A model generated the notes under the pieces. That model was given only the letters and a program-made list of their open reading frames with translations, was not told where the DNA came from and ran no database searches. Positions 8,886 through 18,572 of a DNA stretch of 64,000 nucleotides are shown piece by piece. The stretch is from Thermococcus sp. P6. Lineage in GTDB: Archaea; Methanobacteriota_B; Thermococci; Thermococcales; Thermococcaceae. A program made the translations under genes and the position numbers. The stretch's first letter is position 1. Each line of letters opens with the position of its first letter. The stretch covers positions 744,001-808,000 of the forward strand of contig NZ_CP015104.1 of NCBI RefSeq assembly GCF_002214525.1. The letters are read 5' to 3'.

Positions 8886-9821
8886 ATGGAGATTCCCGAG
8901 AGCATTAAGAAAAAGTTGACCATCCCGGCCGAGGAGCACTTTTACGCGGGCCACACCGCCTGTCAGGGCTGTGGAGCGGCTCTTGGACTTAGATACGTCC
9001 TCAAAGCTTATGGAAGGGAAACGATAGTGACGATTCCGGCGTGCTGTTCAACCATCATAGCCGGCCCGTGGCCCTACAACACACTCGACGCCAACCTCTT
9101 CCACACCGCCTTCGAAACGACCGGAGCCGTTATCGGCGGTATCGAAGCCGCGCTGAAGGCGAGGGGCTTTAAGGTAAAGGGCGAGGACGGTATAATGGTC
9201 GTCGGATGGGCCGGTGACGGAGGAACCGCTGACATAGGCCTTCAGGCGCTCTCCGGCTTCATTGAAAGGGGCCACGATGCCGTTTACATCATGTACGACA
9301 ACGAGGCTTACATGAACACCGGAATACAGAGATCTGGATCAACGCCCTACGGGGCGTGGACAACCAACACGCCCGGCGGGAAGAAGCACTTCCTCGAGAA
9401 GAGGCACAAGAAGAAGGTCATAGACATAGTCATCGCCCACAAGATCCCCTACGCGGCAACCGCGAGCGTTGCCTACCCAGAGGATTTCATAAGAAAGCTC
9501 AAAAAGGCGCAGAAGATCCCGGGACCGAGCTTCATCCAGCTCTTCGCACCGTGCCCCACGGGCTGGCGTTCGCCGACCGACAAGAGCATCGAGATCGCCC
9601 GTCTGGCAGTTCAGACGGCCTACTTCCCGCTCTTCGAGTACGAGAACGGAAAGTACAGGATAAACATGCCCTCCACAAAGAGGGAACCGAAGCCCATCGA
9701 GGAGTTCCTCAAGTATCAGGGCAGGTTCAAGTACATGAACAGGGGAGACATCGAGGTACTCCAGCAGTGGGTCCTCAAAGAGTGGGAGACCCTTAAGAAG
9801 CTCGCCGAGGTGTTCGGTTGA
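8886..9821 (+). CDS. vorB: 2-ketoisovalerate ferredoxin oxidoreductase, beta subunit
   Basis: 311 residues; carries the thiamine pyrophosphate site. Visible are the CxGCG cluster-type motif (GHTACQGCGAALGLRY), the TPP/Mg motif [15 protein letters not shown], and [23 protein letters not shown]. Start ATG 8886 (8883 is also possible) is chosen over the GTG at 8877, which overlaps the AAGAGGTGAGG ribosome site. Length matches Pyrococcus VorB. Confidence 0.92.
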   Translation: MEIPESIKKKLTIPAEEHFYAGHTACQGCGAALGLRYVLKAYGRETIVTIPACCSTIIAGPWPYNTLDANLFHTAFETTGAVIGGIEAALKARGFKVKGEDGIMVVGWAGDGGTADIGLQALSGFIERGHDAVYIMYDNEAYMNTGIQRSGSTPYGAWTTNTPGGKKHFLEKRHKKKVIDIVIAHKIPYAATASVAYPEDFIRKLKKAQKIPGPSFIQLFAPCPTGWRSPTDKSIEIARLAVQTAYFPLFEYENGKYRINMPSTKREPKPIEEFLKYQGRFKYMNRGDIEVLQQWVLKEWETLKKLAEVFG

Positions 9822-9828
9822 GCCCTTT

Positions 9829-9840
9829 ACATTTAAGGTT
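9829..9840 (+). promoter_or_regulatory. Internal promoter before porDAB
   Basis: A TATA-like TACATTTAAGG lies about 35 bp upstream of the porD ATG (9870), in the 48-bp gap after vorB. It suggests porDAB can be transcribed separately from porG-vorDAB, which would matter because the gamma subunit is encoded only in the first unit. Confidence 0.5.
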
Positions 9841-9869
9841 CAAGGTAATGATTTACCGAGGTGATAGGA

Positions 9870-10187
9870 ATGGCCGAAAGCCCGTTTAAGGCCGATATTG
9901 AGAGGGTTGAGAAGGAGTATAGCGAAAAGATGACCCCCGGAGCAATAGCAAAGATACCCGGAAGCAGCGTCGTGAACAAGACCGGCTCATGGCGTGTTTT
10001 CGTGCCGGAATTCAACAGGGACAAGTGCGTAAGGTGCTACCTCTGCTACCTCTACTGCCCCGAGCCGGCCATATACCTCGACGAGGAGAACTACCCGGTG
10101 TTCGACTACGACTACTGTAAGGGCTGCGGCATATGCGCCAACGAATGCCCCGTCGATGCCATAACGATGGTTAGGGAGAGCAAGTGA
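9870..10187 (+). CDS. porD: Pyruvate ferredoxin oxidoreductase, delta subunit
   Basis: A 105-residue 2x[4Fe-4S] subunit with CVRCYLCYLYCPEP and CKGCGICANECPVDA. Start is ATG 9870 after GAGGTGAT; the GTG at 9861 is inside the ribosome site. It is paralogous to vorD 2.5 kb upstream, with the second cluster region almost unchanged at DNA level. Confidence 0.93.
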   Translation: MAESPFKADIERVEKEYSEKMTPGAIAKIPGSSVVNKTGSWRVFVPEFNRDKCVRCYLCYLYCPEPAIYLDEENYPVFDYDYCKGCGICANECPVDAITMVRESK

Positions 10188-10197
10188 GGTGGTGGAG

Positions 10198-11382
10198 ATG
10201 CCCGTTAGGAAGGTTATGAAGGCCAACGAAGCCGCCGCATGGGCGGCCAAACTCGCAAAGCCGAAGGTTATAGCCGCGTTTCCGATTACGCCCTCAACAC
10301 TCGTTCCCGAGAAGATCAGTGAGTTCGTTGCGAACGGGGAGCTCGATGCGGAGTTCATCAAGGTCGAGAGCGAGCACTCGGCCATATCCGCCTGCGTTGG
10401 TGCTTCAGCGGCCGGAGTGAGAACCTTCACCGCGACCGCTTCGCAGGGTCTGGCGCTTATGCACGAGGTCCTCTTCATAGCCGCAGGAATGAGGCTTCCA
10501 ATTGTCATTGCCGTTGGAAACCGCGCCTTATCCGCCCCGATCAACATATGGAACGACTGGCAGGACAGCATAAGCGAGCGCGACACCGGATGGCTGCAGT
10601 TCTACGCCGAGAACAACCAGGAGGCCCTCGACCTCATCCTGGCAGCCTTCAAGGTTGCAGAGGATGAACGCGTTCTCCTTCCGGCCATGGTGGGCTTCGA
10701 TGCCTTCATACTAACCCACACGGTCGAACCCGTTGAGATTCCGGATCAGGAAGCGGTGGACGAGTTCCTCGGCGAGTATGAACCAAAGCACGCTTACCTC
10801 GACCCGAGCAGGCCGATAACTCAGGGTACCCTCGCCTTCCCGGCCCACTACATGGAGGCGAGGTACACCGTATGGGAGGCCAACGAGAACGCCAGAAAGG
10901 TCATCGACGAGGTCTTCGCCGAGTTCGAGAAGAAGTTCGGAAGGAAGTACAGCAAGATCGAAGAGTACAGAACGGACGATGCCGATATAATCCTCATCAC
11001 GATGGGTTCCCTCGCCGGAACCGTGAAGGAGTACGTCGATGCACTCCGTGAGAAGGGAGTAAAGGTCGGCGCCGCAAAGATCACCGTCTACAGACCGTTC
11101 CCGATGGACGAGATCAGGGAGATAGCAGGGAAGGCCAAGGTTCTTGCCATCCTCGAGAAGGACGTCACCTTCAGCGTCGGTGGAGCCCTCTTCCAGGACG
11201 TAAGCAGGACCCTGATAAACGAGGAGGAGAAGCCGAAGGTGATAGACTTCATACTGGGCCTTGGAGGCAGGGACGTCACCTTCGAGAACCTCGATGAAGT
11301 TCTCAGCATCTCAAAGAAGGCCCTCGACGGGGAGAAGGTTGATGAGGTTAACTGGATAGGACTCAGGAAGGAGATACTGTGA
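10198..11382 (+). CDS. porA: Pyruvate ferredoxin oxidoreductase, alpha subunit
   Basis: 394 residues, the same length as Pyrococcus PorA. The chain oxidises pyruvate to acetyl-CoA in the modified Embden-Meyerhof pathway, reducing ferredoxin. Motifs are [59 protein letters not shown] and a C-terminal [13 protein letters not shown]. Start ATG 10198 is preceded by GAGGTGGTG. It is separated from porD by 10 bp and from porB by 10 bp. Confidence 0.95.
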   Translation: MPVRKVMKANEAAAWAAKLAKPKVIAAFPITPSTLVPEKISEFVANGELDAEFIKVESEHSAISACVGASAAGVRTFTATASQGLALMHEVLFIAAGMRLPIVIAVGNRALSAPINIWNDWQDSISERDTGWLQFYAENNQEALDLILAAFKVAEDERVLLPAMVGFDAFILTHTVEPVEIPDQEAVDEFLGEYEPKHAYLDPSRPITQGTLAFPAHYMEARYTVWEANENARKVIDEVFAEFEKKFGRKYSKIEEYRTDDADIILITMGSLAGTVKEYVDALREKGVKVGAAKITVYRPFPMDEIREIAGKAKVLAILEKDVTFSVGGALFQDVSRTLINEEEKPKVIDFILGLGGRDVTFENLDEVLSISKKALDGEKVDEVNWIGLRKEIL

Positions 11383-11392
11383 GGTGAGGAAA

Positions 11393-12388
11393 ATGGCCGT
11401 TAGGAAACCCCCCATCACCACTCGCGAGTACTGGGCACCGGGTCACGCGGCCTGTGCCGGTTGCGGTCCGGCCATCCTTATGAAGCTCGCAACAAAGGCA
11501 TTTAGCGAGGCCATGGAGGAGAAGTACGGAGACCCGAACGCCTTCGCCATAGCGCATGCAACGGGATGTATGGAGGTCGTTTCAGCCGTCTTCCCCTACA
11601 CTGCATGGAAGGCTCCGTGGATCCACGTGGCCTTCGAGAACGCCGCTGCGGCTGCAAGCGGAGTGGATGCCGCGTGGAAGAAGCTCGGAAGGAAGGGCAA
11701 GATCCTCGTATTCGGTGGAGACGGAGGAACCGCTGACATAGGTCTCCAGGCACTGAGCGGCATGCTCGAAAGGAGGCACAACGCCGTTTACATCATGTAC
11801 GACAACGAGGCCTACATGAACACCGGAATTCAGCGCTCCTCGTCCACTCCCTACGGAGCCTGGACTACGACGTCACCGCCCGGAAAGTACTCAATCGGTG
11901 AGGACAAGCCCAAGAAGTGGGTCGCCCTCATAGCGGCCGCCCACCAGATACCCTACGTTGCCACTGCAACCATAGGAAACGCCTTCGACGTGATAACGAA
12001 GGTGAAGAAGGCGGCAAAGGTTGACGGTCCCGCGTTTATTCAGGTTCTAGCAACGTGCCCAACCGGCTGGAAATCCCCGCTCGAGAAGACTGTGGAGATA
12101 GCAAGGCTCGCAGCTGAGACGGGCGTATGGCCGCTCTTCGAGATAGAGAACGGTGACTTCCACAACATCAAGATACAGCCGCCGGGAGGAGGTGCCAAGG
12201 TAAAGCGCGAGGGCGGGAGAGTCGTGGCCATTGAGTTCAAGAAGCCCATTGAGGAGTACCTCAAACTGCAGGGAAGGTTCAAGCACCTCTTCAGGAAGCC
12301 CGAGGCCATAGACCAGCTCCGCGAGCAGATAAAGGCTATGTGGAAGGTCCTCGGTGTTGAGGTTACGCTGCCAAAACCGGAGGAGTGA
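11393..12388 (+). CDS. porB: Pyruvate ferredoxin oxidoreductase, beta subunit
   Basis: 331 residues. TPP-binding subunit with [31 protein letters not shown] and [23 protein letters not shown]. Start is ATG 11393 after GAGGTGAGG. It ends the tandem oxidoreductase cluster. Compared with VorB it has an extra charged loop near the C-terminus (about residues 261-282). Confidence 0.95.
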   Translation: MAVRKPPITTREYWAPGHAACAGCGPAILMKLATKAFSEAMEEKYGDPNAFAIAHATGCMEVVSAVFPYTAWKAPWIHVAFENAAAAASGVDAAWKKLGRKGKILVFGGDGGTADIGLQALSGMLERRHNAVYIMYDNEAYMNTGIQRSSSTPYGAWTTTSPPGKYSIGEDKPKKWVALIAAAHQIPYVATATIGNAFDVITKVKKAAKVDGPAFIQVLATCPTGWKSPLEKTVEIARLAAETGVWPLFEIENGDFHNIKIQPPGGGAKVKREGGRVVAIEFKKPIEEYLKLQGRFKHLFRKPEAIDQLREQIKAMWKVLGVEVTLPKPEE

Positions 12389-12415
12389 CCCCCTTCCCTT
12401 CTTTTGAAATCTTTT

Positions 12416-12439
12416 ACCCATTTCTGTCCAGTAATGGGT
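12416..12439. repeat. Inverted repeat between porB and the Mrp/NBP35 gene
   Basis: ACCCATT-N10-AATGGGT forms a 7-bp stem, and an overlapping imperfect pair (TGTCCAG at 12426 and CTGGGACA) extends toward the next TATA box (TTTTTAAGTA at about 12456). It could help end por transcription or be an operator upstream of the next promoter. Nothing in the sequence decides which. Confidence 0.35.
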
Positions 12440-12496
12440 TATTCTGGGACAAAGTTTTTAAGTATCCGAACCAACCCCATCCGGAGGTGCACGGAA

Positions 12497-13378
12497 ATGA
12501 CCATTAAATCTCCAACTCTTAACGTGGCCGGAATGGGTGCCGATCCAGTCGCCCAGCGGATAAACGAGAAGCAGGAGAAGTGGAAGTATAAGATAGCGGT
12601 TCTGAGCGGTAAGGGGGGAGTTGGTAAGAGCACCGTTGCCGTTAACCTTGCCGCTGCCCTCGCCAAGAAGGGCTACTTCGTCGGAGTCCTCGATGCCGAC
12701 GTTCACGGCCCCAACGTGGCGAAGATGCTCGGTGTGGACAAAGCGGAGGTTCTCGCCGAGAGGCTCGAAGACGGAAGATTCGAGATGATACCGCCGATGA
12801 ACGACTTCATGGGGCAAACGACACCCATAAAAGTCATGAGCATGGGCTTCTTGGTGGGTGAGGATCAGCCAGTTATATGGCGCGGTCCACTTGTCACCAA
12901 GGCGATTAAACAGCTTTTGGGCGATGTCAGATGGGGCGAGCTCGACTTCATGATAATCGACTTCCCGCCCGGAACAGGTGATCAGATACTCACCGTCACG
13001 CAAAGCGTAAAGCTCGACGCTGCTATAGTGGTAACAACGCCGCAGGATGTTGCCCTCCTTGACACGGGCAAGGCCGTCAACATGATGAAAAAGATGGAAG
13101 TGCCCTACATAACGGTCGTGGAGAACATGAGCTACCTCATCTGCCCCCACTGTGGCAACGAGATAGACGTCTTCGGAAAGGGCGGTGGTAAAAAACTCGC
13201 CGAGAAGGAAGGGGTGAACTTCCTCGGGGAGGTGCCCATAGACCTCAAGGCCCGTGAGGCGGGAGATGCAGGTATTCCTGTGGTTCTCTACGGGGACACG
13301 GTTGCGGCAAAGGCCTTCATGGATATCGCGGAGAAGCTCGTTAAGAAGCTCGAGGAGATGAAGGGCGAAGAGGGTTGA
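12497..13378 (+). CDS. Mrp/NBP35-family iron-sulfur cluster carrier ATPase
   Basis: About 293 residues. ParA/MinD-like P-loop ATPase of the ApbC/NBP35 group that carries Fe-S clusters to target proteins. It shows the deviant Walker A SGKGGVGKST, FDADVHGPNVAKMLG-like switch, DFPPGTGD, and a C-terminal CPHC motif (residue order CPHCGNEIDVFGKGGG) for the bridging cluster. The start ATG 12497 follows GGAGGTG and a TATA box about 40 bp upstream; the longer reading frame from 12404 would begin upstream of the promoter. A strong hairpin follows the stop. Confidence 0.92.
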   Translation: MTIKSPTLNVAGMGADPVAQRINEKQEKWKYKIAVLSGKGGVGKSTVAVNLAAALAKKGYFVGVLDADVHGPNVAKMLGVDKAEVLAERLEDGRFEMIPPMNDFMGQTTPIKVMSMGFLVGEDQPVIWRGPLVTKAIKQLLGDVRWGELDFMIIDFPPGTGDQILTVTQSVKLDAAIVVTTPQDVALLDTGKAVNMMKKMEVPYITVVENMSYLICPHCGNEIDVFGKGGGKKLAEKEGVNFLGEVPIDLKAREAGDAGIPVVLYGDTVAAKAFMDIAEKLVKKLEEMKGEEG

Positions 13379-13379
13379 A

Positions 13380-13397
13380 GGACCGAAGGCCCGGTCC
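13380..13397 (+). terminator. Hairpin after the Mrp/NBP35 gene
   Basis: GGACCG-AAGGCC-CGGTCC, a perfect 6-bp GC-rich stem with a 6-base loop, begins 1 base after the stop and is followed by TTAACTTTTTAAC. It is a candidate transcript 3' end. The T-run is also the TATA box of the next gene. Confidence 0.4.
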
Positions 13398-13443
13398 CAT
13401 TAACTTTTTAACTCCCCTCTTCTATCCGCCCCTGAGGGAGATC

Positions 13444-14799
13444 ATGAAGAGGCTCCTCCTTCTAATCCCGATCGCACTTCTGCTCCTTCCTTCCGTCTCC
13501 GCAGGGGTAACCTACTATCCCGATCAAGGTGCCTTTCAGGCTTTTCTAAATTCGAACTCCTCCTACACGGTTGTTGCCGGTAACGAGGACTGGGCGAAGG
13601 GCTGGGGGCGGTACGTGGATGCGAGGCTCCACACGATAAAGCCCCATGGAGGGGATACCACCGTCCTCGTGGGCAACGTCCTCAACAACCCCCGGATGAA
13701 GGAGATCTGGAACAGAACGGGCCTTCCGGAGAACGCCTCCCTCCTCCCGTCCATTGTGGTTCTCAACGACACCGTTCTCATAACGGGCTCCGAGGATAAC
13801 GTGTACCTCACGGAGAGGGCCTTCGAAGGGCTCTGGAACCCCCCGGATAGCTCGGTCATCGGCTCCCTGATGATCGTTCTGGCAATATTCCTTTCCTTCC
13901 TCATCCTCCTGAGGCGTGATGAAGGTCACGCCGGAAGTTTCTACCTCCTGAGCTCATCCCTCCTCGGCCTCTGGTACCTAACCGCCTCGAGACCCGCCCT
14001 GACGGAAAGCTTTCTGCACCGCTTCATGGAGGCTCTGAAGTTCGCCGCCGGGGGTCCGCCCGATTCACCGCTGGCCGTTGTAATAGGCACAATCATAGGG
14101 TTCGTTCCCCCTCTGGAGGAGAACATGGTGTTCCTCCACTGGATTCTTGTACTCCTGATGGCGTCCTTCTTCTTCTACCTTGCTCCAAAAAGGGCCCGTG
14201 AACTCGGCTTCATCGTCTTCGGTATCCTCCTTGCCTCCCCCTTCTTCAGGGAAAGCCTCAACGGCATCAACGAAAACACCCTCGGTTTAACGGTCTTCAC
14301 GATAACCCTTGCCATCGTAAACAACGTGACCTTCTCCCCGGAGAGATGGAAGGCCCTGCTCCAGACGGTCGTTCTCTCTGCCTTCACGCTCCTAACGGTG
14401 TGGGTAAACCCCTACCTCTTCCTCATCCCGGTGATCTTCGTTCTGACGTTTCCGAAAAGGCACCTGAGGAACTACGCCTATCTCATCATAACGGGCACCG
14501 GTGTGATCTTAACCTGCCTGAAGTTCGGTCTCCCGATACCCTCACACGTTGACCCCCACGGGTTGCTTTACCTCGGGAGGTTCCTCCTCAATGGTATCCT
14601 TCCCCTCGCCTTAATAACCTACGTGGCGGTGGAAGACAGAAAGAGGATAAGGATGAAGGGCCAGACGGCCTTCCTGCTTCTGATGATGATGGTTTACCTC
14701 CCCCTGGCCCTCTTTGTGCCCTCACTGTTCCCCTACTGCCTCATCCTTCTAACGGCACTCGCCGTCAGGATGATCCATAGCTTCACTCCCCGAACTTAA
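13444..14799 (+). CDS. Predicted exported/membrane protein, function unknown
   Basis: About 451 residues. A signal peptide (MKRLLLLIPIALLLLPSVSA) is followed by an outside domain of roughly 120 residues (YYPDQGAFQAFLNS, TVVAGNEDWAKGWGRY, LITGSEDNVYL). Some 8-9 hydrophobic segments then run to the C-terminus. I choose ATG 13444 since it gives the signal peptide and has GAGGGAGATC upstream; the reading frame is open back to 13375. I do not recognise the family. The last 17 bp overlap the convergent DUF2110 gene. Confidence 0.65.
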   Translation: MKRLLLLIPIALLLLPSVSAGVTYYPDQGAFQAFLNSNSSYTVVAGNEDWAKGWGRYVDARLHTIKPHGGDTTVLVGNVLNNPRMKEIWNRTGLPENASLLPSIVVLNDTVLITGSEDNVYLTERAFEGLWNPPDSSVIGSLMIVLAIFLSFLILLRRDEGHAGSFYLLSSSLLGLWYLTASRPALTESFLHRFMEALKFAAGGPPDSPLAVVIGTIIGFVPPLEENMVFLHWILVLLMASFFFYLAPKRARELGFIVFGILLASPFFRESLNGINENTLGLTVFTITLAIVNNVTFSPERWKALLQTVVLSAFTLLTVWVNPYLFLIPVIFVLTFPKRHLRNYAYLIITGTGVILTCLKFGLPIPSHVDPHGLLYLGRFLLNGILPLALITYVAVEDRKRIRMKGQTAFLLLMMMVYLPLALFVPSLFPYCLILLTALAVRMIHSFTPRT

Positions 14800-15526
14800 G
14801 GGCACCCATGATGGCCCCCCTAACGTGGGGCCCTATCTCCTTGATTATGCCCGGTGCCTGTGTCCCCCTCTTGAGGATCAGGAGGGTCTCCATGAGGCCC
14901 AGCTCCTCCACCCGTTTCACGTCCCTTCCGTGGCCCGTTTTTATGAGGGCATCCTCTACCCTCTCGCTCGTAGTTCCGGCGATGAAGACCTTATCGTGAC
15001 CGTCGCTCAGCCATCCCTTTATGCGGTTCAGCTGGGCGTCGCTGAAGTTCACCTCGATCTCCCTTGCACCGAACTCGAGGCCGGTAACCGTAACCTCAAC
15101 CGGAAGGTTGTCCACCCAGCCGAAGGCCCTTATCATCCTCCTGACCGGCATCTCCCCGAAGGTCTCCTTCAGGTAGTAAAGCGGCAGGAGAGCATCCTTC
15201 GGCCGAGGGGAGAATATTCCGATGTCAACGTAGACACCGTAGCCAACTCTACCGAGGTCGATGAACCTGCCACGGTAACTTTTTCCCTCCTCAACCGCGC
15301 TCAGCCTGTAGGGAACCTCGCCGAACTCCTCACGGACGAGGTTCGCGCTTATCTCCTCGTCCTCCCCGCTCAGGGAAACCCTAACCCAGTTCTTTTTCAC
15401 AGCCGAGAGCTTCCACTCAACCTCCAGCTCTCCAAGGAGGGTTTTCAGCTTCCCCTCGAGCTTAAGAAAACCGCTCCTGTCACCGTAAACTTTCTCCAGA
15501 ATAACAACTTCCCTCATTATCATCAT
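14783..15526 (-). CDS. DUF2110-family protein
   Basis: 247 residues, beginning MMIMREVVILEKVYGDRSGF. Conserved stretches include FIDLGRVGYGVYVDIG, FGWVDNLPVEV, GWLSDGHDKVFIAGTTSERVEDAL and a C-terminal HVRGAIMGALKFGE. I recognise the pattern as the archaeal DUF2110 family, of unknown function. The N-terminal part has an S1-like or OB-like strand pattern (GYGVYVDIGIF), which hints at RNA binding but is inference. Start may be ATG 15526 or the fourth codon ATG 15517. It lies 29 bp downstream of tfe. Confidence 0.65.
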   Translation of the reverse strand: MMIMREVVILEKVYGDRSGFLKLEGKLKTLLGELEVEWKLSAVKKNWVRVSLSGEDEEISANLVREEFGEVPYRLSAVEEGKSYRGRFIDLGRVGYGVYVDIGIFSPRPKDALLPLYYLKETFGEMPVRRMIRAFGWVDNLPVEVTVTGLEFGAREIEVNFSDAQLNRIKGWLSDGHDKVFIAGTTSERVEDALIKTGHGRDVKRVEELGLMETLLILKRGTQAPGIIKEIGPHVRGAIMGALKFGE

Positions 15527-15555
15527 CCCCGAAGTTCATTAAAGGACCGCTGAAA

Positions 15556-16077
15556 TCATGCCTTCTTTCTAAGGCCCAGTTCGGTCTCGAGTTCTTTGAT
15601 GCGCCTTTTCAGGTCCTCAACGACGGCCGTGTTGTCGTACTGCATGAGCATCCTGCCGCATATCGGGCACTGGAACTCGTACTCCATGGCCTCGTCAAAG
15701 GTCAGTTTCGGATGTCCGGGGGTACCGCAGTGGTAGTAGGTGTTCTCGGTCTCCTCCCTGAGCATCTCCCTGAGCTTCTTCAGTTCGGCCATCTTTCTGG
15801 CCCGGATTATCTCGGGTAGGCGCTTGACCTCAAGGCGCCAGTAGTAGTAATACCAGCCTGTTTCCTTATCGCGGATGCGCTTGAACTCCGCCAGTCCCTG
15901 ATCGTAGAGCATGTAGAGGACCTTCCTGACGGTGTTGACCCTGATGCCCGTGGCCTCGGCAAGTTCCTCGTCGGTTACGTCCCTCTTCTTTTTGAGAGCC
16001 TTGACTACCTCAATCGCTTCCTCTCCGCCGATGTCCATCGCCAGCTCGAGGAGTTCCCTGTTCTTCTTCTTTGCCAC
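15556..16077 (-). CDS. tfe: Transcription initiation factor E, alpha subunit
   Basis: 173 residues. TFE helps the RNA polymerase preinitiation complex melt DNA. A winged helix ([20 protein letters not shown] through [19 protein letters not shown]) is followed by a zinc ribbon (YYHCG, CPICG) and a C-terminal coiled coil ([15 protein letters not shown]). The frame is open to 16170, but I place the start at GTG 16077 because AGGGAGGT lies 7 bases upstream and the resulting MAKKKNREL matches the family. The first zinc-ribbon half has HCG with only one cysteine ([10 protein letters not shown]), the usual Thermococcales form. Confidence 0.92.
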   Translation of the reverse strand: MAKKKNRELLELAMDIGGEEAIEVVKALKKKRDVTDEELAEATGIRVNTVRKVLYMLYDQGLAEFKRIRDKETGWYYYYWRLEVKRLPEIIRARKMAELKKLREMLREETENTYYHCGTPGHPKLTFDEAMEYEFQCPICGRMLMQYDNTAVVEDLKRRIKELETELGLRKKA

Positions 16078-16209
16078 CGCTACGACCTCCCTAAGAACGT
16101 TAAGTCGCTGGTTTGGAATACAGTCCAATATAGCAGTATGCCACTTATGATATATATATGTTTTCGTCACATTTCCAACGTTAATGGACAGAAAAGGACA
16201 TTAAACGGA

Positions 16210-16506
16210 CTAATCGGCAAAGTACTCGTTGACGAGATCCTTCGCCGAAGGTTTGTGGATCTCCAGAACCTCGATCTTCTCGATGACGTTGCCCTCCCTG
16301 AGGTGAAGCTTAACCTTTCCACCGTAAACCTGAAGGTCGTCGAGCATACCGTAGATGGCATCCTCCGCCTCGAGCGGGGTCTTAAACTTCATCACGTACT
16401 CTCCACCATCGGGAAGAATCAGCTTAACCCAGTACTCGTTCTTTCTTTTGAAGGGACGGGTGATCTTGGGTTTGAAGTCCTCGATTACGATCTCCAAACG
16501 TTTCAC
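16210..16506 (-). CDS. Conserved small protein of unknown function
   Basis: 98 residues, alpha/beta pattern, no hydrophobic segment: MKRLEIVIEDFKPKI, YWVKLILPDGGEYVMKF, EDAIYGMLDDLQVYGGKV and a helical end SAKDLVNEYFAD. A ribosome site (GGAGGTGAAACG) lies directly before the ATG, and a TATA-like CTTAAAAATCC is about 50 bp upstream at 16548-16558. It sits 132 bp upstream of tfe on the same strand. I do not recognise the family. Confidence 0.65.
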   Translation of the reverse strand: MKRLEIVIEDFKPKITRPFKRKNEYWVKLILPDGGEYVMKFKTPLEAEDAIYGMLDDLQVYGGKVKLHLREGNVIEKIEVLEIHKPSAKDLVNEYFAD

Positions 16507-16632
16507 CTCCAGCTCGGGAGCCTTTGACCTTTTTGAAAGTTGGGCCGGGGATTTTTAAGGGTTTCTGGATCCAGCGTAAGGTAATACCTACCACTATTTA
16601 AGCGTTGTGAAGGAAAACCCTGCCGGCGGATC

Positions 16633-17523
16633 TCAGGACCCCTCAAAGGGTAGCTCCATGCCCTTCTCCCGGGCCAGTTCGATGACCTTCTCAAGCGGGA
16701 CTATGGCGCTCCGGGCGCCCACCTTCTGGACAGTGATGTAAGCCAGCGCCATGCCCAGCCTCGCGGCATCCTCGAGGGACCAGCCGTTGAGAACTCCGTA
16801 TATCACGCCTGCATCGAAGGAATCCCCCGCTCCTGTGGAATCCACAACGCGGGCGCTCAGCCCCCTGATCTCCCGCACCCTTCCCCTTCCGTCCCTCACG
16901 ATGGCTCCCCCACCGTTGAGCGTCACCACGAGGTTTCTGGCCCCTGAGAGCGATGGGTCGAGGGAGCCGAACTTCCTCCTGTATTCGTCCTCGTTCATCA
17001 TGAGGTAATCCACGTTCCTTTCCACCTCCCCTGGAAGCTCTGCCTCCCCTATATCCAGAGAAACGGTTATGCCGTTGTCCCTCGCGAAGTTCACCACCTC
17101 CCTTATGGTCCCGGAGGGATTCGAGGAGAGGTGAACGTGCCTCGCCTTCGAGAGGTATTCAAAATCCACCTCCTTCATGAGGTTGGCCCCGGGGTACTTC
17201 ACAACCCTCTTGTCCTCACCGCTTACCATGACCACGGCCACGCCGGATGGAACCTCAACGGATTTTATGCCCCTAACGTCAACCCCGAGTTTTTTGAAGT
17301 ACGCCAGATGGGCCTCGCCGATCTCGTCCCTGCCCACCGCGCCTACGTAACCCGTCTTCAGTCCAAAGGTTGCGAGCCAGCTTATCGTGTTCGCCGCCGC
17401 ACCGCCCAGACCGAAAAAAGCCTCTCTGGCGTTGATCTTCTCGTGAAACTCGGGAAAACGGTCGAGCAGGAGGATTATGTCGTAGTTGAGGTTCCCAACG
17501 CCTACAACATCGAATTCGCCCAT
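16633..17523 (-). CDS. PfkB-family carbohydrate/nucleoside kinase
   Basis: 296 residues of the ribokinase fold. It has the N-terminal GVGNLNYDI and [16 protein letters not shown] (glycine hinge), [19 protein letters not shown], and the C-terminal signature [13 protein letters not shown] with the catalytic aspartate in GAGD. The substrate cannot be read from sequence; Thermococcales PfkB proteins phosphorylate nucleosides, ribose-1-phosphate or sugars. Start is ATG 17523 after AGGGGGTG; the open frame to 17604 runs through the promoter. Divergent from the ACT regulator gene, sharing a 104-bp promoter region. Confidence 0.88.
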   Translation of the reverse strand: MGEFDVVGVGNLNYDIILLLDRFPEFHEKINAREAFFGLGGAAANTISWLATFGLKTGYVGAVGRDEIGEAHLAYFKKLGVDVRGIKSVEVPSGVAVVMVSGEDKRVVKYPGANLMKEVDFEYLSKARHVHLSSNPSGTIREVVNFARDNGITVSLDIGEAELPGEVERNVDYLMMNEDEYRRKFGSLDPSLSGARNLVVTLNGGGAIVRDGRGRVREIRGLSARVVDSTGAGDSFDAGVIYGVLNGWSLEDAARLGMALAYITVQKVGARSAIVPLEKVIELAREKGMELPFEGS

Positions 17524-17627
17524 CGATCCCACCCCCTGAAAGATGGGGGTGGTCGTTAATAACCTTACGGGCGGGAAAAGATTTAAATATTCATTTCTAC
17601 CCACATATGAGTAAGAGGTGAACAGAA

Positions 17628-18224
17628 ATGATGCTCATACTCGAGGAGTACTTCAAGGACTACCCCGCCAGAAGGAAGGTTGCGGAGTTCCTGTTTGAGA
17701 ACGGCCTGAGCGTAAGGGACGGTAAGATATGCCTCAGGAGTGTTGAGATTCCGATAAGCGGGCTTGCGAGGGTCATAGGCGTCAACAGGAAGATAATCTA
17801 TCACACCATAGAGTACATCGAAAAGACCTACCCCCTGAAACTCGTCTTCGAGAAGCTCAAACCCCTGCCGAGCCTTGTGAGCCTTGCCCCCCTGATGGGG
17901 TGGGAGGTTCTGGAGGTGGAGCTGGAAAAGGAGAACTACCTGAAGGGATTCTCCCAGATAATCTCCCTCCTGTCTGAAAACGACGTTCCGGTGATGGAGG
18001 TCTTCAGCAGAAACCTTCGCGAGGAGCCATCGAAGCTCTACGTGATCATAGACGGAACCCTACCGGTTGATGTTTTCGTGCGCATCAAGGAGATAGAGGG
18101 TTTCAGGAGGCTCATACTGCACACCCCCGAAAGGGACAAGCAAAAGTTCGTCTGCAACTACTGCGAGGTCAAATACTGCCCGAAGAGGATCCTCCTCGAG
18201 AGGATGGCTAACCGATCACCCTGA
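17628..18224 (+). CDS. ACT-domain regulator of amino acid metabolism (COG2150-like)
   Basis: 198 residues. An N-terminal HTH-like region ([28 protein letters not shown]) is followed by an ACT-like region (about 90-165: [37 protein letters not shown]) and a C-terminal cysteine cluster CNYCEVKYC that could bind metal. This resembles the predicted archaeal amino-acid regulators of COG2150; a DNA target is unknown. ATG 17628 or 17631 follows AAGAGGTGA. The TATA-like GATTTAAATATTC is at about 17580. Its end overlaps acyP by 17 bp. Confidence 0.7.
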   Translation: MMLILEEYFKDYPARRKVAEFLFENGLSVRDGKICLRSVEIPISGLARVIGVNRKIIYHTIEYIEKTYPLKLVFEKLKPLPSLVSLAPLMGWEVLEVELEKENYLKGFSQIISLLSENDVPVMEVFSRNLREEPSKLYVIIDGTLPVDVFVRIKEIEGFRRLILHTPERDKQKFVCNYCEVKYCPKRILLERMANRSP

Positions 18225-18483
18225 AGCCCTCCAGGCCCTCGGGCTCTTCCATTTTCACCTCAACCTTCGTCACTCTGGCGGAGATCGGTCCCTGATGGGC
18301 CCAGCCGATCAGCGCCTCAACCCTTTCGGGATCCCCCTCAACCACCGCTTCCACCGTTCCGTCGGGCAGGTTTCTAACCCAGCCGGCCAGACCGAGCTTT
18401 CTCGCCTCCCTCTGCATGCTCCACCTGAAACCAACCCCCTGAACGCGACCGTATATCCTGAGGTGAACCCTTATCCGTTCCAT
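18208..18483 (-). CDS. acyP: Acylphosphatase
   Basis: 91 residues; hydrolyses acyl phosphates such as carbamoyl and 1,3-bisphosphoglycerate phosphates. The active-site loop [16 protein letters not shown] contains the catalytic arginine, and [17 protein letters not shown] contains the catalytic asparagine. Complete and of normal length. Convergent with the ACT regulator, overlapping it by 17 bp. Confidence 0.95.
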   Translation of the reverse strand: MERIRVHLRIYGRVQGVGFRWSMQREARKLGLAGWVRNLPDGTVEAVVEGDPERVEALIGWAHQGPISARVTKVEVKMEEPEGLEGFRVIG

Positions 18484-18572
18484 GGGCCATCCCGTTGATT
18501 GTAACCCGCAACCGATTTAAGCTTATCCCCGAATTCAGAGGGAACTACACCCGTGGCTCGAGAGGTGCTCCC

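Noticed and set aside
12404-12496. N-terminal extension of the Mrp/NBP35 gene to 12404
   Set aside because: The extension crosses a TATA box and a GGAGGTG ribosome site that both point to ATG 12497.
16078-16170. 31-residue N-terminal extension of TFE
   Set aside because: It spans the promoter region and has no family counterpart; GTG 16077 has a strong ribosome site.
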